From assembly GCF_018802605.1 (NCBI RefSeq), contig NZ_CP069161.1, positions 1,860,001 through 1,924,000 of the forward strand: a DNA stretch of 64,000 nucleotides. The letters are read 5' to 3'. This document shows, in pieces, positions 1-16,800 of the stretch; positions within the stretch are counted from its first letter, which is position 1, and each line of letters opens with the position of its first letter. This DNA comes from Paludibacterium paludis. GTDB taxonomy: Bacteria > Pseudomonadota > Gammaproteobacteria > Burkholderiales > Chromobacteriaceae. The notes under the pieces were generated by a model. It saw only the letters and a list, made by a program, of their open reading frames with translations. It was not told the origin of the DNA and ran no database searches. A program made the translations under genes and the position numbers.

Positions 1-2
1 GT

Positions 3-892
3 CATGAGGCCATCGGCGAAGCCAGCAACGATTTTTACATGTTCGTGCTGGAGGCCGGGGACAAAGTGGTGGGGACCGCCTCCATCGCCGCGTCGGCCGG
101 TTTCGACGAACCGTTTTACAGTTACCGCAGCGAAACCTTCGTGCACGCCTCGCGCGCCCTCAAGGTCAACAACCGCGTGCATGTCTTGACCATGTGCCAC
201 GATTTGACCGGCATGTCCCAGCTGTGCGGCTTTTATGTCGAGCCGTCCCATGCCGCGGCGGGAGGGGAGTTGCTGTCGCGCGCGCGCCTCCTGTTCGTCG
301 CCGGTCAGCGCGAACGTTTCGGCCGGCGCATCATCGCCGAAATGCAGGGTCTGCACGACGAGGCCGGCCAGTCGCCGTTCTGGAACGCGCTGGGCCGGCG
401 CTTTTTCAATATGGATTTTTTGCAGGTCGAGCAGGCGTTCGTCTCGCACAGCAAGACGTTCATCGCCGAACTGATGCCGAGCTATCCGATCTATGTGCCG
501 CTGCTGCCCGACGAGGCCCAGGACGCCATCGGCCAGATTCACCCGGATTTCGAGTGGCCGTGCCAGCTGTTGACGCGCGAGGGATTCGAGGCGGATCACT
601 ACATTGATATTTTCGATGGCGGCGCGGTGCTCACCGCCGAAATCGATCGCCTCAAGACCCTCGAAACGGCGCGCTGCTATCCGGTCGAGGTCGCGGTGAG
701 CCTGCCCGAGGGCGCGGCGCCGCGGCTGATCGCCAACGAGCGCGTGGAAACCTTCGAAGCCACCCTCGACAAGGTGGCGCTGGTCGGCGGCGTGGCGTTC
801 ATTCACCCGGACGCGGCATCCGTGCTGTCGGTGCGCAGCGGCGACAAGGTTCGTCTCGTGGCGCGCCAGACCGAAGAAGCGGGAGAGACATC

Positions 893-896
<4 letters not shown>
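3..896 (+). CDS. aruF: Arginine N-succinyltransferase, alpha-type subunit (5'-truncated by window edge)
   Basis: The frame is already open at the first in-frame codon (position 3), so the gene begins upstream; about 297 residues are visible of the roughly 340 usual for the family. The family transfers succinyl from succinyl-CoA to arginine (or ornithine) in the cytoplasm, the first step of the AST arginine-degradation pathway. The visible part aligns along its length with the next gene: the FDEPFYSYR, GRRFFNMDF and IAELMPSYPIYVPLLP stretches match GLKEPWYNYR, GRHFFSIDF and VAELMPKYPVYVDFLP. Two tandem succinyltransferase genes are typical of the AruF/AruG arrangement. Its stop overlaps the next start (ATGA). 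Which paralogue is alpha is inferred from order only. Confidence 0.88.
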
Positions 897-4730
<3,834 letters not shown>

Positions 4731-4750
4731 CGCCACGCCTCACCCAAACG

Positions 4751-4777
4751 AAGCCGGGCTTGCCCCGGCTTTTTTTC
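4751..4777 (+). terminator. Rho-independent terminator of the AST operon
   Basis: Inverted repeat AGCCGGG / CCCGGCT with a short loop, followed directly by a run of seven T residues, about 20 bases after the astB stop. This is a classic intrinsic terminator and separates the core catabolic operon from the Rhs island. Confidence 0.92.
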
Positions 4778-4838
4778 TGTCCGCCGTACCGGCCGCCTGT
4801 CCTTTCTGTCAGTTTTCGGCAAAATTTATTCCAAAGTC

Positions 4839-4870
4839 CTAAACACCTGGCGATTTCCCCGGACAACTTG
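4839..4870 (+). promoter_or_regulatory. Conserved upstream block of RHS-A
   Basis: The 32 bases beginning CTAAAC and ending TTTCCCCGGACAACTTG recur, with small changes, upstream of RHS-B at 45248-45279 and 45530-45559, although the bases between this block and the start codon differ (28 bases here against about 43 in RHS-B). Preservation next to diverged DNA suggests a promoter or 5'-leader element. Its exact role is unknown. A GAGGGAGA ribosome site lies at about 4884-4891. Confidence 0.5.
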
Positions 4871-4897
4871 AACAACAAGAACGTGAGGGAGAGCGCA

Positions 4898-7800
4898 ATG
4901 GTATCGGTGGTGACGGGATCGGGTTTGGGGTTGCATCGGGGCGTGCAGGGGCTGGTGAACGGGCTGGGCCAGTGGGGCGCGGGGGTGACGGGTCGGGGCG
5001 GGGAGCGGGTGCAGGTGAACGCGGCGAGCGGCAACCTGGTGCTGCAGCACCGCGACGAGTTTCTCGCCAACGGCAAGGTCGGCGCGGGGGTGCTGCGCAG
5101 CTACAACAGCCAGGGTCGGGAGGTGGCGGGAGGCAACTGGCGGCTGGGGTTCGCGCGGCGGGTGTTCGGGTTGACGGGAGCGGCGAACACGCCGGGCAGC
5201 GAAGTGTGGCGGGAGGGCGAGGACGGGGCGCAGGTGCGCTACCGCTACGACGCGTCGAGCGGCGGCTATCTTGGCGCGGACGAAGGCGGGGCGGACGACC
5301 GCCTGACGCTGTCGGCGGACGGGACGCAGTGGCGGTGGCGCGACAGCGACAGCGGGCAGAGCGAGCGCTACGCGGCGGCGAGCGGGCGGCTGTTGGCGGT
5401 GACGGGGTCGGACGGGTCGGAGACCGCGCTGTCGTACGGGGTGGACGGGCAACTGGTGCGGATCGCCGGGTCCGGGGGCGAGCGCATCGACGTGGTGTAC
5501 GACAGCGCGCCGGGCAAGGGCTGGCGGGTGAGCGGGCTGCGCACCACGCTGGTGGAGAACGGGGTGGCGCGCACGGTGACGGCGGCGCGCTACGGCTATG
5601 ACGAGCTGGACCGGCTGGTGTCGGTGACCACCGATCTGACGCCGGACGACGACAGCGTGGCGGATGGCCGGGTGTACGTGACGCGCTACGGCTACGACGG
5701 GACGTCGAACCGGCTGGCGAGCCTGAGCCAGAGCGACGGCAGCCGGCTGGAGTTCGGCTACGCGTCAGTGGACGGGACGTGGCGTCTGGCCGAGGTGCGC
5801 GATGTGCGCGGGGCGACGGACGTGCGGGTGACGCGCTTCGGTTACGACGCGGCGCAGCGCGTGACGCAGATCACCGACGCGCTGGGACAGGTGACGCGGC
5901 TGGTGTGCGACGCGGACGGGCGGGTGCGGACGGTGAGCGGCGCGGACGGGCAGCGGCTGGCGGAGGTGGCGTACGACGCGGCGGGGCGGGCGGAGACGCT
6001 GACCGACGCGCAAGGGGGCGTGACGCGCTGGGGGTACGGCGAGCGGGGCGAGCGGGTGTTCGAGCAGGACGCGGCGGGTCGGGTGGTGCGGCGGCGCTTC
6101 GACCCGGCGGGCAATCTGCTGAGCGAAACGCAGTACGCCGGGGCGGCGGGCGAGACGGCGGCGGGCACGGCGCCGGCCGACGCGGCGCAGACGCGCTATG
6201 TGTATGACGCGGCGGAGTCGGGACGGGTGCGCTTTGGCGTGTCGGCGGACGGGCGGGTGACGGAGTGGCGCTACGACGGCCAGGGCCGGGAGGTGGCGCG
6301 GCTGCGCTACCTGGGGGGGGTGACGGCGGCGGAACGAGACGGCGACGAGGCGGCGCTGGCGGCGTGGGCGGCGCGGCAGGCGGTCGGCGAGCGGGTCGAC
6401 ACGGCGTACGACGCGCGCGGTCTGGCGTGCCGGGTGACCGGCTACAGCCGGGTGGACGGCGCGGGCAACGGCGTGGCGGACGGCAGCGAGACGACGGTGC
6501 GCTACGTGTACGACGCCTGGGGCCAGCGGGTGCAGGAAATCGACGGGCGGGGCAACGCGGCGAGCTATGCGTACGACGGGCTGCACCGGGTGGTGTTGGC
6601 GCGTGACGCGCTGGGGAACGCGACGACGACGGTGTACCTGGACGCGGCGCAGCGCACGGAGGTGACGCTGGCCAACGGCCTGACCACGACGACGAGCTAC
6701 GACGCGGCCGGTCGGGTGGTGGCGGAGGCGCGGCAGGCGGCGGGGGTGGAGTTGGGCACGACGACCTATCGCTACGATGCGCTGGACCGGTTGTACGAGG
6801 AGGTGGACGCGAGCGGGCGGTGGCGGCGCTACCTGTACGACGGGCGCGGACGGCGGGTCGGGGAGGTGGACGGGGCGGGATCGCTGACGGCGTACCTGTA
6901 CGACGCGTTGGACCGGCGCATCGTGAGCTACCGGTTCGCCACGGCGGTGGATGCGGCGCGGCTCACCGGGCGGCCGGAGAGCTGGACGCTGGCGGCGCTG
7001 GCGCCAGCGCGCCATGCCGGCACCGACCAGATCGCGCTGGACTTCTATGACGCGGCGGGACGGCGGGTGCGCAGCGTGGAGGTTACCGGCAGTACGGTCG
7101 AGTACCGCTATGACGCGGTCGGCCGGGAAGTAGCGCGGCGGGCCTATGCCAACCGTGTGTCGCCTTCCTATGTGCTTTGGACCGGTGGGAAAGTGTATGA
7201 GGCCATGATGCAAGCCACGGCCCTCCCCGTATCCGATCTGGCGATGCACCGGTGGGCGGTGCCGGGCCAAAATGAGGCCAACGACCGGGTGGAGCGGCGC
7301 TTCTACGATGGGGACGGCCAGCTGACCGGGGTGCTGGACGGGGAAGGCGGACTGACCGAGTACCGCTACGACGCGGCGGGACGGCAGGTGGCGACGGTGC
7401 GCTACGCGACGGCGTGCGCGGCGGCGTTGCGCGCGACGGGCAGTCTGGCGGCGCTGCGGCCGGCCGCCACGGCGGCGGACCAGGTGACGCGGCGCTTCCA
7501 CGACGGCCAGGGACGCGTGGTCGGGGAACTGGACGCGGAAGGCTACCTGAGCGAGTGGCGCTACGACGCGGCGGGCAACCGGGTGCAGACGGTGCGCTAC
7601 GCGACGCCGGCGCGGGCGGGGGAGACGCTGGAGGCGTGCCGTCCGGTGGCGAGCGCAGCGGACCGCGGCGAACGGATCCGCTACGACGCGCTGAACCGGG
7701 AGATCGAGCGCGAGCGCCAGCCGGACGGGCTGGTGGTGCGCACGGTGTACGACCGGCGCGGCAACCGGATCCGGGAAGAGCGGGTGGCGGGAGGCGACAG

Positions 7801-10800
7801 CCGGGTGACGCTGGCGCGCTACGACGCGCTGGGACGGCTGGAGGCGGAACTGGGCGGCGAAGGGGCGGCGGCGCTGGCGGAGCTGGGCGCGACGCCGGAG
7901 GCGGCGCAGGTGGAGGCGGTGTGGCAGCGCTGGGGACGGCGCCACCAGTACGACGCGGCGGGGCGCCGGGTGGCGACGCTGGAGCCGGTGGGGGCGGACG
8001 GCGCGGTGGCGCGCACCCTGTCGGTCTACGACGCGGCGGGCCGGCGCAGCGCGACGGTGAACGGGCTGGGCGAGGTGACCGGGTACCGCTACGACGCGCT
8101 GGGGCAACTGGTGGGCGAGACCCGCTACGGGACGCGCCTGGACGCGGCGGCGCTGGCGAACCTGGCGCCCGGATCGGCGCTGCCGGCCCTGCCGGCGACC
8201 GGCGAGGCCGACCGGGTGACCGGGTACTATTATGTCAAAGGACAGTTGAGAGGGCGGGTCGAAGGGGGCGCTACCCAGATCGCGTATGGGTATACCGCCT
8301 TCGGCGAGGTTTCCTCTCAGGACGACATGCTGTCGTTGGCTCAGGTGTACCGCTATGACCGGGCCGGCCGGCAGGTGGCGCAGGAGCGTGACTTCCGCGG
8401 GCAGACGCGCACGGCGACCGCGCGGCGGGTGGACGTGTTCGGTCGGGTGGTGGAGGAGCGCGACGCGCAGGGCAATGTGCGGCGCCACGCGTACGACCGG
8501 CTGGGGCGGGAAGTGCAGACGGAGGACGCGACCGGGGGGCGGCGCGCGGTGCGCTACGACGCGTTCGGTCGGGTGCTGAGCGTGGTGGACGCGCTGGGTC
8601 AGGAAACGCGGCAGGTGTACGACGACGCGACGGGGAGCGTGACGCTGATCGCCGCGTCGGGGGTGGCGACGCGCACCGAGCGCAACGCGCATGGCGAGAC
8701 GGTGCGGGTGGTGGACGGCGAGGGGCGGGAGACGGTGTACCGCTACGACCGGGACGGACGTCAGGTGGGGGTGGAGACGGCGGCGGGGGCGACGTGCACG
8801 CGCTACGACAGCGCGGGTCAGGTGTTCGAGACGGTGGACACCGGAGGCACGGTGACGCGCTACGCGTATGACGCGGCGGGTCGGGTGCTGAGCCGCACGG
8901 TGGACCCGGCGGGTCTGGCGCTGAGCACGCGTTACCGCTACGACGCGCAGGGCCGGACGGCGAGCGTGACCGACGCGGCGGGGGTGGAGACGGTGACGCG
9001 CTACGACGCGCAGGGTCGGGTGAGCGAGGTGGTGGTCGACCCGGCGGGGTTGGCGCTGAGCACGCGCTACGAGTACAACGCGCGCGGCGACCGCATTGCG
9101 GTGACGACGGCGGCGGGGACGGTGCGCTACGCGTACGACGAACTGGGTCGGCGGGTGGCGGAGACGGTGGACCCGGCGGGTCTGGCGCTGACCACGCGCT
9201 ACGCCTACGACGCCAACGACAATGTGGTGGCGGTGACCGGGCCGGACGGGGCGGTGACGCGCCATGTCTACGATGGCGAGAACCGCCTGAGCGTCAGCGT
9301 CGATGCGCTGGGCTACGTGACGCGGCGCGTCTATGACGCCGCGGGCCGCGAAACCGAAACGGCGCGGCTGGCGCGCCCGGTCTCGCTGGACGGGTTGGGC
9401 GCCGAGCCGGGCGCGGCGCTGATGGCGCGCCTGGTGAGCGGGCCGGACGACGTGGTGACGCGCCAGGCCTACGACGAAGACGGCCGGCTGGTGCTGCGCC
9501 GCGACGCCGCCGGCAGCGTGACGCGCTACCGCTACGACGCGGCGGGCCAGCTCCTGAGCGAGCGGCGCTACGCGCGGCCGGTCACCGAAGCGGGCACCGT
9601 CAACCGGCTGGTCAACGGCCAGTTCGCGCAGCCGGACACCCAGGGCGTGCCGGCCGGCTGGCGCTATACCTTCCAGGGCGCCGGGGCGGCGAGCGGCATC
9701 GACTTCGGCGGCGACTGGCAGCTCAACGGCCAGCCCGGCGAGCACACCGTGTACCTGAAACAGAGCGGGCGCGGCGAGGCGGGCAGCGAACAGCGCCTGG
9801 CGCAGCGCCTTGACGGGATCCGCGCCGGACAGCGCTACGCGTTCTCGGTGTACACCGGCGCGCACCGGGCGACGGCGAGCGTGGCGATCGTCTGGTACGA
9901 CGCCGCCGGCCAGCGGCTGGGCGCCAGCGCCGACACCGCCGCGTCGCGCAACACCGAACGGCTGGGCGGACGCACCCTGGGGAGTTACCGGCAGATCGTC
10001 GCCGAAGGGCAGGCGCCGGCCGGTGCGGTGTACGCCGAGGCGGTGCTGAGCAAGGGCAACACCGCCGACGGGCAAAGCGATTCCTACCTGTTCGCCACGC
10101 GGGCGGTGTTCGAAGCATTGCCGGAGGACGGCGAGCGCGTCGCGGACTGGACCCAGGCGGTGCGCGCCAGCGCCGCCGACCAGGTGGCGTACAAGGTGTA
10201 CGACGCGGCGGGGCGGGTGAGCCTCGCCGTCGACGCGGCGGGCCAGGCGACCGGCTTCGCTTACGACGCGGGCGGTCGCCTGGTGGCGACGCGGCGCTAC
10301 GCGATCCCGCTGGCGGCGGAAACCCTGGCGCAAGCCGAGCAACCGGCCGCGCCCGGCCCGGGCCGCAACCAACTGGCCAACGGCCTGTTCGGCGGCGTCG
10401 CCGGCCCCGGCGTGCCGACCGGCTGGCGCTACCGCGCCGTGGGCGCCACCGGCCAGGTGGGCAGCGGGTTGAGCGCCGACTGGCGCGTGGCCAACGGCCT
10501 GCCCGGCGAGAACACCGTGTACCTGAAGCAGAGCGGGCGTGGCGGCGACGACGCGCTGCAGGAACTGGCGCAGACCGTGAGCGGCATTCAGGCCGGTCAC
10601 CGCTACGCGTTCTCGGTGTACACCGGCGCGCACCGGGCGACGGCGAGCGTGGCGATCGCCTGGTACGACGCGGCCGGGCGCCTGCTGGGGCGCACCGCCG
10701 AGGACGCCGCGGCGCAGAACCGCAGTCAGCAGCCGGGCGGCAAATCGCTCGCCGGCTACCGCCGGCTGGTGGCGCAGGGCGACGCGCCGGCCGGCGCGGT

Positions 10801-13800
10801 GAGCGCCGTGGTGGAACTGCGCAAAGGCAACACCGCTGACGGGCAGAGCGACGCCTACCTGTTCGCCACGCGCGCGCAATTCGAGGAACTGGCGGCGGGA
10901 GGTACCGTCAGCGACTGGAATCCGCGCGTGCTCGACGGTCGCGCCGCCTGGCGCCCGGTACCGGTGGACAGCGCGGCGGACCGGGTCAGCCGCACCGTGT
11001 ACGACGCGGCGGGGCGGCCGGCGTACGAGATCGACGCCGTGGGCGCGGTGACGCGGCACGACTACGACGCGGCGGGCCGCGAGGTGCGCACGGTGCGCTA
11101 CGCCACGCCGTTGAGCGGCAATGATCCGGCGCGGGTGGTGGCGGACGCGGCGCGCGACCGGGTGGAATGGCGCCGCTACGACGCGGCGGGGCGGCGCGTG
11201 CAGCACGGCGACGCGGAAGGCTATGTGACCGCGTGGCGCCACGACGCGGCCGGGCGGGTGACGGAAGAGACGCGCTACGGCGGCCGCGCGGCGGAACCGG
11301 CGGCCGGACAGACGGCGAGCGTGGCCGGCGAGAGCGTGACGCGGCGCTGGCGCTACGACGCGGCGGGCCGCACGCTCGAAGCGGTCGACGCGCTGGGCGG
11401 CGTCACCGCCTTCGACTACGACGCGGCCGGGCGGGTGGTGAGGGAGACGCGCGCCGGCAGCGTGACGCGGCGCGAGTACGACGGCGCGGGGCGGGTGACG
11501 CGGGTGCGGCGCGGCGCGGCCGGGCAGGAAATCGAGGTGGCGCGCTACGAACTGGACGCGCTGGGCAACCGGGTGCGCGAATGGGACGCCAACCGGCACC
11601 TGACGCAGCGCGAGTACGACGCGGCCGGACGGGTGACGCGGGTGACCGACGCCGAGGGTGGCGTGACGCGTAGCGAGTACGACGCGTTCGGCAACGCGGT
11701 GCGGGTGACCGACCCGCGCGGCCAGGTGGGGACCTTCGTCTTCGACGCGGCGAACCGCGCGGTGCGGCACCTCGACCCGGAGGGCTGGGCGACCAGCACC
11801 GAGTACGACGTGTTCGGCCAGGCGGTGCGCATCACGCGCCACGCGGTGGCGAGCGTGTCCGGGGAAACGCCGGCGCCGAACGCGCGCGACGCGGTGACGC
11901 GCCTCGAACACGACGCCTTGGGGCGGCAGACGGCGATCACCGACGCCGAAGGCTACACCGAGCGGCTGACCTACGACGCGTTCGGCAACAAGACCGGCTA
12001 CACCACCAAGACGGGCGGAGTGTACCGCTACCAGCACGACCGGGCCGGACGGGTGGTGGAGGAAACCGACCCGCTGGGGGTGGTGAAGCGCTTCGAATAC
12101 GACGCGCGCGGCAACCGCACGGCGCAGATCGAGGCGGCGGGGCGGGCGGAGCAGCGCACCACGCGCTATGGCTACGACGCGCTGGACCGCTTGGTGAGCC
12201 AGCGCGGCGACGCGGTGACGACCTACAGCGTGGCCGAGGGCGGGCCGCGCCAGGTGATCCCCAGCGAGAGCTACCGCTACGACGCGGCGGGGAACCGGGT
12301 GGAGCGGGTGGACGCCAACGGCAACGTCACCCGCACCGCGTACGACAGCCTGGGTCGCAAAGTGGCGGAGCGCGGCGCCGACGGGGCGCTGACGCGCTGG
12401 GAGTACGACGGCGCGGGGAACGTGACGTGCGAGCGGCGCTACGCGACAGCGGTGGGGCTGGCGGCGGACGGCGGCGTGGCGGAACCGGCGGACGGGGCGG
12501 CGCGCGAGACGCGCTACGAGTACGACGGCAACAACCGCCTGGTGCGTACCATTGTGCCCAAACAGCTGGTTGGTCGCCTGGATGACAGCAGCGGCAACTA
12601 CCGGCTCGACGAAACGGACCTGATCACCACACGGCGTTACGACGCCAACGGCAACGTGATCCAGGAGACCGACGCGCGCGGCAACAGCGTGCGCCGTTAC
12701 TACGACCGCCGCGGCAACGCCACGCTGGCGATCGACGCCGAAGGCTACGTGACCGCGTGGCGTTACGACGGCAACGGCAAAGTGACCGAACAGCTGCGCT
12801 ATGCGGCGCGCCCGGCGCTGCCCAATCCGGACGGACTGAGCGAAGCCGAGATCGTCGCGCGCCTGACGCCGGGGGCGGATGACCGCATCAGCCGCTACCG
12901 CTATGACCGGCTGGGCCGCGTCATGGAAGAGACACAACTGAACGTGGCGCAAGGCAGCGTGGACAGCAAGGGTGTCTTGAGTGAGCGCATCGCCGCGGTG
13001 ACCACGCGCTACGAGTACAACGGTCTGGGCAAAGTGGTGCGCAAGATCGACGGGGCGGGCGGCGTGAGCGACTGGCAGTACGACGCGCTGGGGCGGGAAG
13101 TGCGGCGCCAGGAGGCGGGATTCACCGACTTCGAAGGGCAGGTGGTGCGGCCGACCACCGACACCGAGTACGACGGGGTGGGTAATGTGGTGCGCAGCGT
13201 GCGGCGCGGCAAGGACGACAACCGGGAGAGCGACGACCAGATCACGGTGAACCGCTACGGCGCGGGCGGGCGGCTGACGAGCCAGACGGACGCCGCGGGG
13301 GCGACGACCGAGTACGAGTACGACGCGGCGGGGAACGTGACGCGGACGCGGCGGGCGCGGCGGCAGGCGGATGGCAGCCGGGTGACGGACACCACGAGCT
13401 ATCGCTACGACGGAGCGAACCGGCAGGTGGAACGGCGCGACGAAGCGACGGGGATGCGCTTCGAGACACGCTACACGGTGTACGGCGAGGTGGCGGGCAA
13501 GCGCACCAGCCCGAGTGGCGAAGGGGTGTGGCAGGAGTTCGCCGAGTACGACACGGCGGGGCGGGTGCTGAAGAGCAACAGCGGCAGCGGTGTGACCAAG
13601 GGGTATGTCTACGACGAGAACGGCAACGCCACGCTGGTCATGGAGTCCGGTGGCGGTGGCATCGATCCGGCCGATCCCGAGCGGCTGGGTCGCGACCTGC
13701 GCGGCATGACCCTCTGGCAAATGCTCAACGACGCCACCTTGCGCAAAACGGTGAGCGTGTACGACAAACGCGGCCAGCACATAGCCAGCAAGGAGCAGAA

Positions 13801-16800
13801 AATCACCATGGCCCGCGACGCGGTGCGGGTCGAGCAGTGGACCTCGGTCAAGCCGCAGACGGGAACGGCGGGGACGGTGACGGTGGGCGCGGCGACGGCG
13901 AACACCGAGCGGCCCGGGCGCCTGGCGGAGACGGGAGGGGTGTCGGTGACGGCTCAGCGCCCGGTCAAGGTGGGGGTGGCTGTGTCGGGAACAGCAAAGG
14001 AATGGTTCGACTATATACCACCTTATACCGTTTCTTATGCGACGACGGCGACGGTCGACGTCGAATTGCCGCAGGCTATCCTTCAGGAGCGTGATTGTGC
14101 TGGATTGTTTGTCCGGGTCAAGTTCGTGGGGGTGCGGGGCGAGAAAACATATAAGATTGCTGGTGGTTCTGGCGGCAATTTCCTGCGCTGGGAGAACGGG
14201 CGGTTTACCACGAAGATCGGTATCTGGATCGGGATGGCCAAAAGTCGTTTGGTATCTGAGGATGATCAGATATATGGAAATGTGCGGTATACCGTTGATT
14301 TATACAAGGTGGCGCCCGACAATTCACAAAGCCTGCTGACCACGCTAGCAAATGACACTTGGTGTTCATTAAACCGGGGGGCGGTGCTGACATCCGGCGT
14401 CGCCGGCGCCAACCTGCTGCATTTCACCGACCAACCTCAAAACGCATCGCGGCTGATCCTGCAGACGCGGTCGCTGAATTCCAATACTGGCTGGCACCAG
14501 ACCGAGGTGCCGCGCTTTGTCACCTCCGCCGGGCCGCAAAGCGGCTGGTTCGCCATGGACTGGAGCGGCTGGGCGCGGGGAGGCTATGAGTACCGCTACG
14601 TGTCGGTGAACGACGCGGGCGAGGTGTTGAACGCGGCGCACGGCACCCTGCAGTTGAACGACCAGGGGCCGTCGGTCACGCTGACCGGCCGTGATTACGT
14701 GGGCGGTGCCGGCCGGGCGTTCGTCAGCGACGACGGCATGGTCAATGTCAGCGAACTGGGTGCCGAGGTACGCAGCGTGCGGCTGCGCCGGCGGGTGCCC
14801 GGCGGGGCGTGGGGCGGGGTGGAGACGTTGCCGGCCAGCCCCTTGCCCGGCTGGTTCCGCTTCAACCCCTACAGCGCGGGATTCGGCCAGGGGGCGGCGT
14901 GCGAATACCAGATGGAGTTGCTCGACGGCAACGGGCTGGCCATCGGCAAGCTGCTCGGCCGCCTGACCGTCGGCGATCCGAACAGCGCGACGTCGCCGGT
15001 GGCGTACCGGGATCTGCCGCAGGTGATCACCATCGCCAACCAGCCGCTGACCGCGGCGCGCGGGGTGATCCGCTATCGGCTGGCGGGCAGCAACGCGCCA
15101 TTCCAGGAAACGGCGCTGATCAAACAGGGAGCGGGCAGCTTCTATTGGGACGCGACCCAATTGCCCGCCGACCGATTGAACCTGAGCGCCTACGAATTCG
15201 AGTATCAGATGTTCGACAGTGCGGAGCGCATGGTCAACCGTGCCAGCGGCACCTTGACGCTGGGCATGGGCGGCGAGCAGGTCGGCGTGAGTGCCCGCGG
15301 GGAGGCGCTGCCGTCCGTATTGAGCTTTGCTCCGGACGCGCCGCAGGCGAGCACCCTGGTGCTGTCGTACCGTCTGGCTGGCGGCAACGGACCCTTCCAG
15401 ACCGTACGCGTGCCGCGTCATGCCAGCGGCGAGTTTCGTTGGGACGCGGGTGCGCTGATGCCGGCCAGCGGCCGCCTGGATTTCGACTACGTCTATGAGC
15501 TGGAGGCCGCCGGCGGCGACACGCTCAAGGCCGCCACCGGCGAGGTCATGCGCACCGCCGGGCACTTCCTGCTGGGCGCGGACGGCACCTCGACCGAGCC
15601 GCGTCTGGTGATCGTGGGTCTGGTGTCCAACGCGGCGACCATCAGCCGATCCCAACGCTACAACGCGTTCGGCGAGGTGGTGCAAGAGATCGATGGCCTC
15701 GGCCGGGTAACCGACTTCGCTTATTCGACGTTCGGCAAGCTGCTACGCAAGCAGGATCCGGAAACCGTGATCACGCTGGAGAATGGCAGCCAGCAGACGT
15801 TGCGGCCGGTGACGCGCTACGTGTATGACGGGCTGGGCCGCGCGCTGGCGGCCATCGATGCCAATGGCCACACGACGACCCAGGCATACCTGGCGTCGGG
15901 GGTGAACGGTACCGCGCCGGTCGCCCAGGAATTCCATGCGGACGGCGGCAATAAAACCTGGGGTTACGACGTGTTCGGCAACCGCCGCGTCAGCTTCGAT
16001 GAGCTCGCCCGGCGCACCGACTACTTTTACGATCAGGGCAACCGGCTGATCCGTCAGGATCACGCCCGCCGCAGCGACGGCCGCCGCGGTTACGATCTCT
16101 ACGACTATGACGAGGCCGGGCAGCGCATTGCGCACCTGAGCACCACCGACGGCACCGAGGTGCTGCGCGACACCACCCGCTTCGACAGCCTCGGCCGGGT
16201 GACCGGCACAATGAGCGCGGCGGGGCGCGCGACTGACTACCGCACTGTATGGGACAGCGCGATCGCCGGGGTTGGCGGACAGGTCGGCGGGGGATGGCGC
16301 ACCATCGTGACCGATGCCAATGGACGGCGCCGCAGCGACGACACCGATAGCTTCGGTCGCCGGGTGGGGCATGTCGACCTGAGCGGCCGGAACTTCGTGT
16401 ACCGCTACAACTGGGCCGGCAAACTCTACGAGCAATCCGGCAGCAGTGGGCAGCTGATCCGCTTCGGGTATTACCAGAACGGTTACCTGGCGCAGATCGA
16501 CGACAAGGCGCTCAACAGCCTGACCACCTACGAGTACGACGCGGAAGGCAACCGGACCTTCGAAGGGTACCGGCGTTCGACCGATACCATGGATCAGTCG
16601 TTCCAGTACGCCGAAATCACGTACGACGCACTGAATCGGGTTAGTGAAATCCGGGACCCGCGCTTCACCACGCGTTACGAGTACGATGCGGTCGGCAACC
16701 GCCGGCGTGTCTGGGCGTATTACCACAATGGCCTGAATGGACACGTGCAACTCCAGGACAACTGGTACCGCTACGACGCGATGAACCGGTTCGTCGTGTC

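Larger units (their letters stand above)
4898..13562 (+). repeat. Long direct repeat, copy 1 (RHS-A shell) shared with RHS-B
   Basis: The coding DNA from 4898 matches 45602 onward almost base for base, with only rare differences (for example c/t at 5144 and c/g at 5218). Identity is interrupted by diverged islands at about 7011-7270, 8220-8420, 9270-10968 and 12540-13000. The two coordinate systems first run 40704 bases apart. After about 13562 the genes are still homologous in protein but diverged in DNA. Confidence 0.85.

Noticed and set aside
5000-13500. Regular short repeats that might suggest a CRISPR or satellite array
   Set aside because: The periodicity comes from codons of YD repeats (such as TACGACGCGGCGGG) in one long reading frame; unit length and spacing vary.
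5765-13780. A very long open frame (about 2670 codons) on the reverse strand
   Set aside because: It is the antisense shadow of the RHS-A YD repeats. High GC and strong codon bias in repeats leave the opposite frame without stops. The predicted protein is mostly His, Arg, Pro and Val with no family features.
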